DNA from: Exiguobacterium chiriqhucha RW-2
GTDB taxonomy: Bacteria; Bacillota; Bacilli; Exiguobacteriales; Exiguobacteriaceae
Direction of reading: 5' to 3'
DNA length: 64,000 bases
Assembly (NCBI RefSeq): GCF_000416965.1
Contig: NZ_ATCL01000021.1
Span: forward strand, 46,620-110,619
Below, piece by piece: positions 1 through 8,912 of this stretch. Made by a program: the position numbers and the translations under genes. The notes beneath the pieces were generated by a model. That model ran no database searches. It saw nothing but the letters and a program-made list of their open reading frames with translations, and had not been told where the DNA came from. Numbering within the stretch: position 1 is the first letter of the stretch; each line of letters begins with the position of its first letter.

Positions 1-169
1 CACCGGCACGGGCGAAGAGTTTCAAGCCGAACAGACGAACGGTTCATACACACCGATGTGGGTGAAACGCAGCGCGCTCAGCCATTTGCCGGTACGACCG
101 CCGTCACTCGCCGACTTGCTCGCGAACGAGGCCGAGCGCTTTTTCAATAAAACGCTGGCCGAAGACTGA
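1..169 (+). CDS. NUDIX hydrolase, C-terminal fragment (5' end outside window)
   Basis: The open frame starts at base 2 and ends at the TGA at 167-169, giving about 55 residues. The segment has a GTGEEF motif, then a Tyr-x-Pro-Met-Trp-Val stretch and a Leu-Pro-Val-Arg-Pro motif. This is the usual C-terminal end of small NUDIX hydrolases, which cleave nucleoside diphosphate-linked substrates. The NUDIX box itself would lie outside the window, so substrate and activity cannot be judged. It lies upstream of the YihY gene in the same orientation, 68 bases away. Any read-through from it would carry the hairpin at 180-232. Confidence 0.6.
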   Translation, partial: TGTGEEFQAEQTNGSYTPMWVKRSALSHLPVRPPSLADLLANEAERFFNKTLAED

Positions 170-179
170 TTTTATGTGT

Positions 180-232
180 AGCCTCCTGACATTTCGGGAA
201 AGAAAGTTTCTAACGATAACGTTCAGGAGGCT
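180..232 (+). promoter_or_regulatory. Hairpin that can bury the YihY Shine-Dalgarno
   Basis: AGCCTCCTGA (180-189) is the exact reverse complement of TCAGGAGGCT (223-232). The second arm holds the whole AGGAGG ribosome binding site, which sits 7 bases before the ATG at 238. A 10-bp stem with a 33-base loop would hide the site. There is no U-tract, so this is not a simple terminator. It can form only in transcripts that start upstream of 180. That it regulates translation is inference. Confidence 0.5.
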
Positions 233-237
233 CATAC

Positions 238-1185
238 ATGGATACTACAGAAGTGAAAGAAAAAAAGAATTGGTTCGCCTTCGGGAAGGAGCTGCTTCGT
301 CGCTTCAAAGAACATGATGTTCAAGATTACGGCGCGACGCTCGCTTTTTTTTGGTTCTTATCGATTTTCCCGGGCATCATCTTCATTCTCGCGTTGCTGT
401 CGTTCTTCGACATTTCCCAGGCATCGTTCCAAGAACAGTTAAACAACTTGGCACCCGGGGCGGCCGCGACTGATTTTTTGACCGGGATTTTTGACGCGAT
501 TGGCGAACCGCGCGGCGGACTCCTCTCAATCGGTGCGATTTTGGCGATTTGGTCGGCCGCTAAAGGGGTCGAACGCTTGATTAACATGGCGATTCACGCA
601 TACGGGGAAGACAACGAACGAAATTTTTTCGTCAGCAAAGGCATCGCGCTCGGCTTGACGCTCTTGCTCGGTGTCGGCGTACTGTTGCTCATCGTCTCGA
701 ACGTGTTCGGTTCACAGATCATCGACTTTTTGATGCGCTTCATCCCCATCTCAGGGGCTGACGTCATCTTGATTAACGTGTTCCGCTACGTGTTGACGAC
801 CGTCATCTTGATTTTGACGCTCTCGATTTTTTATAAGATTGCTCCTCAACAACACGTGTTTTGGAAGAGCACGATTCCAGGCGCGATCTTCGGCGTCATC
901 GCCTGGCAGCTCGTCTCGCTCGGATTCAGCCTGTACGTCTCGAACTTCGGCAACTACGATTCGACATACGGTTCACTCGGGGGGATTATCGTCACGTTGC
1001 TCTGGTTACAATTGACCGGCATGATCATTTTGATCGGGTCAGAAATCAATGCTACTTGGCAACGTTTCTTCAAAACGCCGAGCGAACGTGAGTACGAGAA
1101 AAACTATAAGAAAAATAAAAAGTCCAAATCGAAAGATTCGGACGAGGACGAGTATAAAGACATTCCCGTCAACACATACGGGTAA
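238..1185 (+). CDS. YihY/BrkB family membrane protein
   Basis: 315 residues, the usual length for the YihY (BrkB-related) family of multi-spanning inner-membrane proteins. The N-terminus is cytoplasmic with the family segment DYGATLAFFWFLSIFPG at about residues 30-46. Five to six hydrophobic segments follow, with the conserved PGAIFGVIAWQL region near residue 216. The C-terminal 40 residues are a charged Lys/Glu/Asp tail. The family's biochemical role is unsettled; it was once called RNase BN in error. The ATG at 238 has a perfect AGGAGG 7 bases upstream. The gene stands alone and ends in a strong terminator shared with the convergent carbonic anhydrase gene. Confidence 0.85.
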   Translation: MDTTEVKEKKNWFAFGKELLRRFKEHDVQDYGATLAFFWFLSIFPGIIFILALLSFFDISQASFQEQLNNLAPGAAATDFLTGIFDAIGEPRGGLLSIGAILAIWSAAKGVERLINMAIHAYGEDNERNFFVSKGIALGLTLLLGVGVLLLIVSNVFGSQIIDFLMRFIPISGADVILINVFRYVLTTVILILTLSIFYKIAPQQHVFWKSTIPGAIFGVIAWQLVSLGFSLYVSNFGNYDSTYGSLGGIIVTLLWLQLTGMIILIGSEINATWQRFFKTPSEREYEKNYKKNKKSKSKDSDEDEYKDIPVNTYG

Positions 1186-1191
1186 CCAAAG

Positions 1192-1222
1192 AAAGGCGGT
1201 CTCTGCAGGAGAGACCGCCTTT
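1192..1222. terminator. Bidirectional terminator between YihY and carbonic anhydrase
   Basis: AAAGGCGGTCTCT (1192-1204) pairs perfectly with 1210-1222 around a 5-base loop. Short U-runs flank both sides, so it serves both convergent genes. Confidence 0.85.
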
Positions 1223-1226
1223 TACG

Positions 1227-1778
1227 TTATGCTTCGACGACATCGAGACGTCCCGTCGCCGGATCGATGACGAATCCGTGGACGTTCGTGCCCGGTGGCA
1301 AGAGCGGATGATTTTTGATGAGACTGACCGAGTTGACGACGTTCGCTTCGACCGAGTCAAACCCGTGTAGCCACTTCTCCAAATCCATACCCGACGATTT
1401 GAGCGTCTGGAGCGTTTGCGGTTCGATCCCGCGACGCTCCATTTCGCCGATGACCGCGTTTGGGTCGATGGCCGCCATCCCGCAATCATAGTGCCCGATG
1501 ACGATGACTTCTTCCGCTCCGAGCGCATACAGCGCGACAAGAATGGAACGCATGACCGAACCGAACGGATGTGATAGGACAGCACCCGCATTTTTTATAA
1601 TTTTAGCATCCCCGTTTTTCAAACCGAGAGCTTTCGGCAGTAACGCCGTCAGACGTGTATCCATACATGTTAAAATGACAATTTTCTTATCGGGGAACTT
1701 GTCCGAGACGAACTCTTCGTATTGTTTCTCCGAGACGAATTTTTCATTGAACGCTAACATTTCTTGAACGACTGACAT
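1227..1778 (-). CDS. Beta-carbonic anhydrase
   Basis: 183 residues, matching the short YtiB-like beta-carbonic anhydrases of Bacillales. It interconverts CO2 and bicarbonate. The zinc ligands are visible as Cys38, His96 and Cys99 (CMDTR and HYDCG motifs), and the Asp40-Arg42 dyad that controls ligand exchange is intact. The start has a clear AAGGAGGGA upstream. It begins 18 bases after the menA stop and is probably co-transcribed with it, though no metabolic link is obvious. It ends at the bidirectional terminator at 1192-1222. Confidence 0.92.
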   Translation of the reverse strand: MSVVQEMLAFNEKFVSEKQYEEFVSDKFPDKKIVILTCMDTRLTALLPKALGLKNGDAKIIKNAGAVLSHPFGSVMRSILVALYALGAEEVIVIGHYDCGMAAIDPNAVIGEMERRGIEPQTLQTLKSSGMDLEKWLHGFDSVEANVVNSVSLIKNHPLLPPGTNVHGFVIDPATGRLDVVEA

Positions 1779-1796
1779 ATGGTTCCCTCCTTTTAT

Positions 1797-2696
1797 TTAC
1801 GCGATGAATCGCGCGACCATCAAACCGATGACCATCCAAGCACCGAACAACGTGTTCACTTTTGCGGTCATCGCCATCGCTGGCATCAATTGAGCCGGTT
1901 CCTGTTTGACCCAAAAGCGTTTCACCGCCCGAATCATAATCGGAATGGTCAAGAGTGACAACAGCACCCAAGGCGTCACGCCAAACCCGACGACAGCGAC
2001 GATAATGCCAATCAACGCCGCGATAAAGAATCCAGCTAAGACGAGAACCGCACGTCGATGTCCGACGAGACAGGCAATCGTTTTGCGCCCGTTCACTTTA
2101 TCGTTATCTAAGTCGCGAATATTGTTCGCGAGCAAGATGGCCCCGATTAACAGCGCCATCGGGAACGACACGAGCAACAACTCCGTCGTCACCGTTCCGA
2201 TTTGGATGTATCCTGAAATCCCGATAATGACATACCCCATGAACAGACCGGCGACGAGTTCACCGAACGGCGTATAGGCGATGGGAAGCGGACCTCCTGT
2301 ATAGAGGAACCCGACGACCATCGACAACACGCCGATCCAAATCAAGTGCCAGCTCGTCGAAGCGGCGATATAAAGACCGAGCACGGCCGCTACCCCGTAC
2401 ATCCCAAGGGCAATCCCGAGGACTTGGCCCGGTGTGAATCCATCGCGTACGATTGAACCGCCGATTCCGATCGATCCTTCATGGTCGAGCCCGCGCTTAT
2501 AATCGTAATACTCATTGAATAAATTCGTCGCGATTTGAATCAAGACCGAGGCGATGAGCATCGCTAGGAACAGTCCCCATTTCAATTCGACTTGCCCGAG
2601 GACGATGAACGTCCCTAACAGCACCGGTATGAAGCTCGCCGTCAATGTGTGCGGACGAATCATGCGCCAATAGGCACCTTTCTCTCTCTTCTTCAT
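1797..2696 (-). CDS. menA: 1,4-dihydroxy-2-naphthoate polyprenyltransferase
   Basis: 299 residues. It is an integral membrane UbiA-family prenyltransferase that attaches the isoprenoid chain to 1,4-dihydroxy-2-naphthoate, giving demethylmenaquinone. The two Asp-rich metal/diphosphate motifs are present: NEYYDYKRGLD near residue 61 and NNIRDLDNDKVNGRKT near 191. About eight hydrophobic segments surround them. The ATG has GGGAGGG upstream. It is divergent from menFDHBEC, so both halves of the pathway share the 166-base intergenic region. The downstream partner is the carbonic anhydrase gene. Confidence 0.95.
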   Translation of the reverse strand: MKKREKGAYWRMIRPHTLTASFIPVLLGTFIVLGQVELKWGLFLAMLIASVLIQIATNLFNEYYDYKRGLDHEGSIGIGGSIVRDGFTPGQVLGIALGMYGVAAVLGLYIAASTSWHLIWIGVLSMVVGFLYTGGPLPIAYTPFGELVAGLFMGYVIIGISGYIQIGTVTTELLLVSFPMALLIGAILLANNIRDLDNDKVNGRKTIACLVGHRRAVLVLAGFFIAALIGIIVAVVGFGVTPWVLLSLLTIPIMIRAVKRFWVKQEPAQLMPAMAMTAKVNTLFGAWMVIGLMVARFIA

Positions 2697-2788
2697 GCAC
2701 TTCCCTCCCTTCGTTAGTTTACGTCTCTTTAAAAAAATCTGTCAATGCCAGTCGCTCGAACGGTTCCCTTCACTTTCCCGAGCATTTG

Positions 2789-2805
2789 ACGGCCAGTTCT
2801 GCCGT
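2789..2805. promoter_or_regulatory. Dyad in the menA-menF intergenic region
   Basis: ACGGC-N7-GCCGT is a perfect 5-bp-arm dyad that begins inside a TTGACG hexamer (2786-2791), a possible -35 element. A candidate -10 GATACA/TACACT lies at 2814-2821, but the 22-base spacing is too long for a normal sigma-A promoter. An operator role is only a possibility. Confidence 0.25.
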
Positions 2806-2862
2806 GAAGTCATGATACACTAAAGAATGAGAATTCCATTGGATTGAGGAGGCTTTTCTTAC

Positions 2863-4248
2863 ATGCCAGATACTCAAACACACATTAAACAACGAATCGA
2901 GCAAGCCCATAAACGGGCACGTGCTTGGCAACGGCCGGTCTTGGCCTCCTACACGTGGGAGATCCCTTCGTTCGACGCGTTTCATATCATTCAAAATACC
3001 GAAACGTCCCATTATTATTTTTCGACACCCGACCGCTCCCTCGAGATGCTCGGATGTGCCGATGCGCTCGTGTTGACGGCTTCTGGCCCGGAACGGTTCC
3101 AACGGTTGCAATATGATTGGAGCCTGCACCGCCGGGACGTCGATGCGGTCATTTATGCGTTCTCAGGCTTCTCGTTCGACACGTTCATCCGCCCCCAGAA
3201 AAATATGTGGGAAGCGTTCGGCGAAGCGTCATTGGTCGTGCCTAAATTTTTATATCGCCGTTCGGGTGACAAACACACGTTGACCGTCTCGACACTCGTC
3301 TCCGCGAAACGTTCAGTCGAACAATATTTGATTCAACTGGCCGATCAGCTCGCCCAGTTCAACGCGTTGCACGCTCCCGACGAGCAGGCACCGACCTACT
3401 CTCAAGTGAAAGATGGCGTCGACCACTTCAAGTCGAGCTTCCAACAAGCCAAATTGAACATCTCGGAAGAACGTGTCGAGAAAATCGTCATCGCCCGTGA
3501 AGAGATTTATCAAACATCAGAAGATCCGTTCCCGTTCGCGACAACGTTACGCCATTTGTCAGAACATCAAACGGGCAGTTACGTCTTCTTATATCAACCG
3601 AAGCGCGAAATCGGCTTTTTCGGGGCGACCCCAGAGCGCCTCGTCAAAAAGCAAGGACCGTATATCGAAACGGCCGCTATCGCCGGGACGATTAAACGAC
3701 CGGACACAGAAATCGAGGCGGATGCTGCCAAACAGACGCTGTTGCACGACGCCAAAAATTTAGAGGAACATCAAATCGTCGTGAAGGACATTAAAAATGC
3801 CCTCACCCCATACGCTGCTACCATCAAGGCACCCGAGACGCCGCGTATATTAGAAAATCGCTCGGTGTTCCATCTGCATACACCGATTCAAGCGACGCTC
3901 GACACGAATGCGTCCTTGCTGTCCATCATCGAGTCGCTCCACCCGACCCCCGCGCTCGGCGGTTCACCGAAACGGACGTCTGTCCGCTTATTGCGTGAGA
4001 TTGAGCGCTTCGACCGCGGTTGGTACGGTTCGCCGTTCGGCTGGTTGAATACGGAAGGAGAAGGCGAATTCGTCGTCTCAATCCGATCCGCCCTCGTGCA
4101 TCACCAATTCGTGGCGCTATACGCAGGCTGTGGAATCGTCCAAGAGTCTGAGCTCGAAGCGGAACTCGCCGAGACGGAAATCAAGCTCAGTCCAATCAAG
4201 CAAGCACTCGGGTTGGACAAAGTAAGCGCAGGAGGCAATCAAGCATGA
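2863..4248 (+). CDS. menF: Isochorismate synthase
   Basis: 461 residues, a chorismate-utilising enzyme of the MenF/EntC type. It converts chorismate to isochorismate, the first committed step of menaquinone synthesis. The C-terminal chorismate-binding domain shows GSYVFLYQP, then GATPERLVKK, the ETAAIAGT motif, LEEHQIVV, a LHPTPALGG block and GWYGSPFGW. The ATG at 2863 has TTGAGGAGG upstream. The 3' end overlaps menD by 4 bases, so translation is coupled. First gene of the menFDHBEC operon. Confidence 0.95.
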   Translation: MPDTQTHIKQRIEQAHKRARAWQRPVLASYTWEIPSFDAFHIIQNTETSHYYFSTPDRSLEMLGCADALVLTASGPERFQRLQYDWSLHRRDVDAVIYAFSGFSFDTFIRPQKNMWEAFGEASLVVPKFLYRRSGDKHTLTVSTLVSAKRSVEQYLIQLADQLAQFNALHAPDEQAPTYSQVKDGVDHFKSSFQQAKLNISEERVEKIVIAREEIYQTSEDPFPFATTLRHLSEHQTGSYVFLYQPKREIGFFGATPERLVKKQGPYIETAAIAGTIKRPDTEIEADAAKQTLLHDAKNLEEHQIVVKDIKNALTPYAATIKAPETPRILENRSVFHLHTPIQATLDTNASLLSIIESLHPTPALGGSPKRTSVRLLREIERFDRGWYGSPFGWLNTEGEGEFVVSIRSALVHHQFVALYAGCGIVQESELEAELAETEIKLSPIKQALGLDKVSAGGNQA

Positions 4249-5894
4249 ATGAAACGTTAACGGATTGGGTCGCCCAGATGATGAACCGGCTCGTCGAACA
4301 AGGCGTCGAGGATATCGTCATCAGTCCCGGTTCGCGCTCGACCCCGCTGGCCATGGCCGCTTATCTTCATCCGAGCGTCCGTCATCATATCATCGTCGAT
4401 GAACGTTCGGCCGCCTTCTTCGCTCTCGGCTTGACCCGCTCCACCTCATCGTTGCGACCGGTCGCGCTCATCTGCACGAGCGGCACCGCCGCGACCAATT
4501 ACTTTTCTGCGGTAGCCGAGGCGAACATCTCGCAACTGCCGCTCATCGTATTGACGACGGATCGCCCGCACGAACTACGGAACGTGGGCGCCCCTCAAGC
4601 AATCGATCAAGTCCGACTGTACGGCGAACACGTCAAAGCGAGTATCGACCTCCCTGTTCCTGAAGCCGCCAGTCAGCGTTATATGGAACAAGCGGTGACC
4701 CGAATCGTCCGGACGAGCCTGCACGCCCCGTTCGGGCCGGTCCACATGAACATCCCGTTCCGCGAGCCGTTAGTGCCGGACATCGAACGCTTAACGTCAC
4801 TGCTTGACGGGAACGCCGAATGGTCTGAACCGACTTATCTCAAGCCGACAACAAGTGACGTGAACCGGTTCAAACGAGAAATCGATGTCGCGCATCTCGC
4901 CTTTCTTGTCGGTCCTGGGACGCCGACGTCATGGCTCGAACCGATTTATCAGACGGCACGGACGTATCAAATCCCGATTTTCGCCGACCCGTTAAGCGGG
5001 ATGCGCCGATTTGATCACGTGCTGACGAACTACGACACGTGGCTCGCGAGCGAGCATCGGACGGAATGGACGCCTGACACGGTCGTCCGCTTCGGCGCCG
5101 CTCCTGTCTCGAAACGATTGAACCAGTGGCTCCAGGACGTCCCGTGCGTCTTGATTGAGCAACCGGGCTCGTTCCGCGACCCGTCAAATCATGCTACGGT
5201 CGTGTACGGAGATGCGATTGATTATGTAGCCGCCATCAACAAAAACTATGACGTCGACTTATTCGATCGGTTCGCGTTGTTCGAACAGATCACCGAATCC
5301 GCGAAACCTGCTTTGAGCGGAGAAAGTGCATTGACGCGTCATTTGCTAGCGTCACGTCTCGAACGCATCTTCGTTAGCAATAGCATGCCGATTCGTGATA
5401 TCGATACGACACTTTCAGCCGGTCAGTCGATTGACGTCGTCGCCAACCGCGGGGCGAATGGGATTGACGGCATCATCTCGAGCGCGCTCGGTGCCTGTCA
5501 CGATACGGACAAGGCCGCCCTGTTGATTGGCGACTTGGCGTTTTATCATGACAGCAACGCGCTCCAGCTCGTCAGATCGCACCCAGGTACGTTCTCCATC
5601 GTCGTCGTCAACAACGACGGGGGCGGCATCTTCTCCTTCTTGCCACAAGCTTCGATTGCACCGCAAATGTTCGAGGACTTGTTCGGGACGCCGCTGCAGT
5701 TGAATCTACGTGGGTTCGCTGACACGTACGGGCTCAGCTATCAACGGCTCGAGCAGCCTGAAGACGTCACGGCCGCCATCGAGGCGGGCGTCCAACTCAT
5801 CGAGTTCCCATCCGACCGTACGACGAACGTGGCGGAGCACCGTCTTTGGACTGCCTCGCTCACGGACCGCTTGGCGACGGGGAATGAGTCGTGA
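4245..5894 (+). CDS. menD: SEPHCHC synthase (MenD)
   Basis: 549 residues, a thiamine-diphosphate enzyme. It joins isochorismate and 2-oxoglutarate to give 2-succinyl-5-enolpyruvyl-6-hydroxy-3-cyclohexene-1-carboxylate. The N-terminal ThDP-binding domain has SPGSRSTPLA at residues 27-36 and the LICTSGTAATNY segment at about 75. The C-terminal pyrimidine/pyrophosphate domain has GDLAFYHD followed by NNDGGGIFSFLPQ, the metal-diphosphate motif. It starts with ATG overlapping the menF stop (ATGA) and overlaps menH at its own stop. Length and motifs are typical. Confidence 0.95.
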   Translation: MNETLTDWVAQMMNRLVEQGVEDIVISPGSRSTPLAMAAYLHPSVRHHIIVDERSAAFFALGLTRSTSSLRPVALICTSGTAATNYFSAVAEANISQLPLIVLTTDRPHELRNVGAPQAIDQVRLYGEHVKASIDLPVPEAASQRYMEQAVTRIVRTSLHAPFGPVHMNIPFREPLVPDIERLTSLLDGNAEWSEPTYLKPTTSDVNRFKREIDVAHLAFLVGPGTPTSWLEPIYQTARTYQIPIFADPLSGMRRFDHVLTNYDTWLASEHRTEWTPDTVVRFGAAPVSKRLNQWLQDVPCVLIEQPGSFRDPSNHATVVYGDAIDYVAAINKNYDVDLFDRFALFEQITESAKPALSGESALTRHLLASRLERIFVSNSMPIRDIDTTLSAGQSIDVVANRGANGIDGIISSALGACHDTDKAALLIGDLAFYHDSNALQLVRSHPGTFSIVVVNNDGGGIFSFLPQASIAPQMFEDLFGTPLQLNLRGFADTYGLSYQRLEQPEDVTAAIEAGVQLIEFPSDRTTNVAEHRLWTASLTDRLATGNES

Positions 5895-6667
5895 TGCGTC
5901 CGCTGCGAGGCGTCTCGTACGAGGTGCTCGAACGCGGCAACGGGCGGCCGGTCTTGCTGTTGCACGGCTTCACAGGAAACGCGGGATGGCTTTCCCGCTT
6001 CCCGGAACTACCCGTCCGACTCGTCGCCCCGACACTGTTGCAACATGGTGAAACGGGCCATCAGCCGGTCGAGCGTGCCAAGATGAGTCAACAGGTAAAA
6101 GACTTGTCGGCGCTACTCGATACGGACGAAGGTCCGTGGACGGTCGTCGGTTACTCGCTCGGCGGACGTATCGGCATGACACTCGCCGCCTATGATGATC
6201 GGGTCACCCATTTCATTGGGATTAGCACGACGCCCGGACTCAGTGCGGCCGAACGTCGACAACGCCGGCTTCAAGACGAAAAGCTCGCCGAATTCATCGA
6301 GCAAGCAGGACTGGAGGCGTTCGTCGACCGTTGGGAACAGCTTCCGCTCTGGCATCAGACTGATGAGATGCGTGCCGCACTCCGTCCTGAGCGGTTGGCC
6401 CAACGTCCAGCCGCACTCGCGGACAGCCTCCGCGCCATCGGGACGGGTAGCATGCCGTCGCTCTGGCCGCTACTCGACCGTTTACCTCGCACCGATTTGA
6501 TCGTCGGAGAACACGATGTGAAGTTTCAACAGATTGCTAGGAACATGCAGTTGATTCGTCCCGATATTGAAATTCATGAAATTTCGGACGCATCTCATGC
6601 TCCACATGTCGAGAATGCCCAACAATTTGGTACAATGATAGAGAAATTGATTTTAGGGGGAATTTAA
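5891..6667 (+). CDS. menH: SHCHC synthase (alpha/beta hydrolase MenH)
   Basis: 258 residues, an alpha/beta-hydrolase that eliminates pyruvate from the MenD product. The oxyanion segment LLHGFTGNAG is near residue 23. The nucleophile elbow VGYSLGGR (Ser) is near residue 81, and the catalytic His lies in the C-terminal DASHAPHVEN motif. The start is either the GTG at 5891 or the ATG at 5894; both overlap the menD stop. The gene ends directly before menB, whose SD lies in the last menH codons. Confidence 0.9.
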   Translation: MMRPLRGVSYEVLERGNGRPVLLLHGFTGNAGWLSRFPELPVRLVAPTLLQHGETGHQPVERAKMSQQVKDLSALLDTDEGPWTVVGYSLGGRIGMTLAAYDDRVTHFIGISTTPGLSAAERRQRRLQDEKLAEFIEQAGLEAFVDRWEQLPLWHQTDEMRAALRPERLAQRPAALADSLRAIGTGSMPSLWPLLDRLPRTDLIVGEHDVKFQQIARNMQLIRPDIEIHEISDASHAPHVENAQQFGTMIEKLILGGI

Positions 6668-7492
6668 ATGGAATCAGTAGCAAACTGGACATCGGTCCGC
6701 ACGTACGAAGATATCAAGTACGAGAAGTGGAATGGCATCGCCAAAATCACCATCAACCGTCCGGAAGTACGGAACGCGTTCCGTCCACTCACGGTAAACG
6801 AGCTCATCGACGCGTTCGCACGCGCCCGTGACGATAAAGAAGTCGGTGCCATCATCTTGACTGGTGAAGGCGATCAAGCCTTCTGCTCAGGCGGCGACCA
6901 AAAAGTACGAGGCCACGGCGGCTACGTCGGTGACGACGAGATTCCACGCTTGAACGTCCTCGACCTTCAACGCTTGATTCGCGTCATCCCGAAACCAGTT
7001 ATCGCCATGGTAGCCGGTTATGCGATCGGTGGCGGACACGTCTTGCACGTCGTCTGTGACTTGACGATTGCAGCCGACAACGCCCGTTTCGGTCAAACTG
7101 GACCAAAAGTGGGCTCGTTCGATGCCGGTTACGGTTCAGGTTACTTGGCTCGCATCATCGGCCACAAGAAAGCACGCGAAATCTGGTACCTCTGCCGTCA
7201 ATACGACGCACAGCAAGCGCTTGACATGGGACTCGTCAACACGGTCGTCCCACTCGAGCAACTTGAAGCCGAGACGATCCAATGGTGCCAAGAGATCTTG
7301 CAACACTCTCCGACGGCACTTCGCTTCTTGAAGGCAGCGATGAACGCCGACACGGACGGACTTGCAGGACTTCAACAGCTTGCCGGCGACGCGACGCTTC
7401 TCTACTACACGACAGACGAAGCGAAAGAAGGACGCGACGCTTTCAAAGAAAAACGCGACCCAGACTTCGGTCAGTTCCCGCGTTTCCCGTAA
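6668..7492 (+). CDS. menB: 1,4-dihydroxy-2-naphthoyl-CoA synthase
   Basis: 274 residues, a crotonase-fold enzyme that cyclises o-succinylbenzoyl-CoA to 1,4-dihydroxy-2-naphthoyl-CoA. The oxyanion-hole segment [12 protein letters not shown] is near residue 75, the [11 protein letters not shown] motif near 117, and the MenB-specific [18 protein letters not shown] block near 145. The C-terminus REKRDPDF-like tail ([14 protein letters not shown]) is characteristic of MenB. The ATG has TAGGGGGAA upstream. The coding strand has noticeably stronger codon bias than its neighbours, suggesting high expression. A terminator-like hairpin follows at once. Confidence 0.96.
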   Translation: MESVANWTSVRTYEDIKYEKWNGIAKITINRPEVRNAFRPLTVNELIDAFARARDDKEVGAIILTGEGDQAFCSGGDQKVRGHGGYVGDDEIPRLNVLDLQRLIRVIPKPVIAMVAGYAIGGGHVLHVVCDLTIAADNARFGQTGPKVGSFDAGYGSGYLARIIGHKKAREIWYLCRQYDAQQALDMGLVNTVVPLEQLEAETIQWCQEILQHSPTALRFLKAAMNADTDGLAGLQQLAGDATLLYYTTDEAKEGRDAFKEKRDPDFGQFPRFP

Positions 7493-7498
7493 ATCGAC

Positions 7499-7528
7499 AA
7501 AGAGTAGCGACTTCGCTACTCTTTTTTT
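7499..7528 (+). terminator. Terminator hairpin inside the men operon, abutting the menE SD
   Basis: AGAGTAGCGA (7501-7510) pairs with TCGCTACTCT (7513-7522), and seven T residues follow (7522-7528). The GGAGG of menE starts at the very next base (7529). This has the form of an intrinsic terminator between menB and menE, so it should lower menE-menC relative to menFDHB, or act as an attenuator or RNA-processing barrier. Confidence 0.75.
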
Positions 7529-7538
7529 GGAGGTCCTG

Positions 7539-8912
7539 ATGATGAATCGTTATGTGACACAACATCGACGTGATGCCATGGCACTCGTCACCGCGTCCGT
7601 CAGTTTGACCTGGGCCGAGTTAAGCACGGAGAGTGCCCGTTTGGCCCACTTCCTGGAAAGGGTCGCACCCGAAGCCCGCCATATCGGATTACGCGCTGCG
7701 AACAGCGCTGATTATGTCATCGCTGTCCATGCCATCCAGTTACTCGGAAAAGTGCTCGTTCCGCTCAACACGCGGTTGACGATGAGCGAACTGGCAGGAC
7801 AAATCGAGACGGCCGATATCGATGTATTGCTCGTCGATGAACCGATTGAACTGTCGATCACCCAATTCGCGTTGACGTCACGAGATGAGGCGTCACTCGC
7901 CACACCGCACGAGTGGGCAGACGATGAAGTCATGTCGCTCATGTTCACCTCAGGCACGACCGGTCGAGCCAAGGCCGTAAAGCAGACGTTCGGCAATCAC
8001 ATCGCGAGCGCCGAGGCGGCCAAGACGCGCCTCGGATATGGGATGAGTGATCGGATGCTCATCGTGACGCCACTCTTCCATATGAGCGGACTCGCCCAAG
8101 TGTATCGGAGCGCCCGTTTCGGTTCGACATTATACGTCGAACCGAAGTTCGATGTCGTCCGGACACTCGAGTTGATTGAGACGGCAAGAATCACCCACAT
8201 CTCGCTTGTCGCCGTCATGCTTCAGCGTCTCCTCGACGCAGGTCTTTCCCGCCATCAGCTACGACTTCTGCTCGTCGGTGGTGGTCCCGTACCGCGCCCG
8301 TTGCTCGAAGAAGCCGAGCGGCGGCAGTTACCGGTCGCCCAGACGTACGGAATGACGGAGACGTGTTCGCAAGTCGCGACGCTCTTGCCATCCGAGGCGC
8401 TCGCCCACATCGGTTCGAGCGGTCAATCGATTGCGCCGACCCAACTCCGTATCAATGCGGATGGGGAGATTGAAGTGAACGGACCGACGGTGACCCCTGG
8501 TTACTATAGACAGCCAGAGGCCGACGCCTGGACGCCCGACGGCTATTGGCAGACCGGTGATCTCGGCACAATCAAGGACGGTTACTTGTACGTCCATGAC
8601 CGTCGCAGTGACTTGATTATCTCTGGCGGCGAGAACATTTATCCAGCCGAAATCGAGAGCGTGTTATTGCGTTGCCAGGGCATTCAAGACGTAGGGGTCG
8701 TCGGTCGTCCCGACCCGACTTGGGGAGCGATACCTGTCGCCTTCACGGTCGGTACGTTCGATTTCGATGAGGCAATTCAGCTGTTGCACGACCATCTGGC
8801 GTCTTATAAACATCCGAAAGCATGGATTGCCGTCGACGAGTTGCCTCGTAACGCCAACGGTAAATTGATGCGTCATCGCTTAAAGGAGGCTGACCATGAT
8901 TCGTCGCGCTGA
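7539..8912 (+). CDS. menE: o-succinylbenzoate-CoA ligase
   Basis: 457 residues, an ANL-superfamily adenylating enzyme that activates o-succinylbenzoate with ATP and CoA. Motifs seen: the AMP-binding P-loop MFTSGTTGRAKAVKQT near residue 130, QTYGMTETCSQ near 267, the hinge TGDLGTIKDGYLYVHDRRSD near 337, and the C-terminal catalytic Lys in NANGKLMR. Two in-frame ATGs at 7539 and 7542 follow the GGAGG at 7529-7533. The second has the better spacing. A longer upstream reading frame exists but lacks an SD and would run into menB and the hairpin. Confidence 0.92.
   Translation: MMNRYVTQHRRDAMALVTASVSLTWAELSTESARLAHFLERVAPEARHIGLRAANSADYVIAVHAIQLLGKVLVPLNTRLTMSELAGQIETADIDVLLVDEPIELSITQFALTSRDEASLATPHEWADDEVMSLMFTSGTTGRAKAVKQTFGNHIASAEAAKTRLGYGMSDRMLIVTPLFHMSGLAQVYRSARFGSTLYVEPKFDVVRTLELIETARITHISLVAVMLQRLLDAGLSRHQLRLLLVGGGPVPRPLLEEAERRQLPVAQTYGMTETCSQVATLLPSEALAHIGSSGQSIAPTQLRINADGEIEVNGPTVTPGYYRQPEADAWTPDGYWQTGDLGTIKDGYLYVHDRRSDLIISGGENIYPAEIESVLLRCQGIQDVGVVGRPDPTWGAIPVAFTVGTFDFDEAIQLLHDHLASYKHPKAWIAVDELPRNANGKLMRHRLKEADHDSSR

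Noticed and set aside
7362..7538. Upstream extension of menE into menB
   Set aside because: It would run through the terminator hairpin, lacks an SD, and the family N-terminus begins at 7539/7542.
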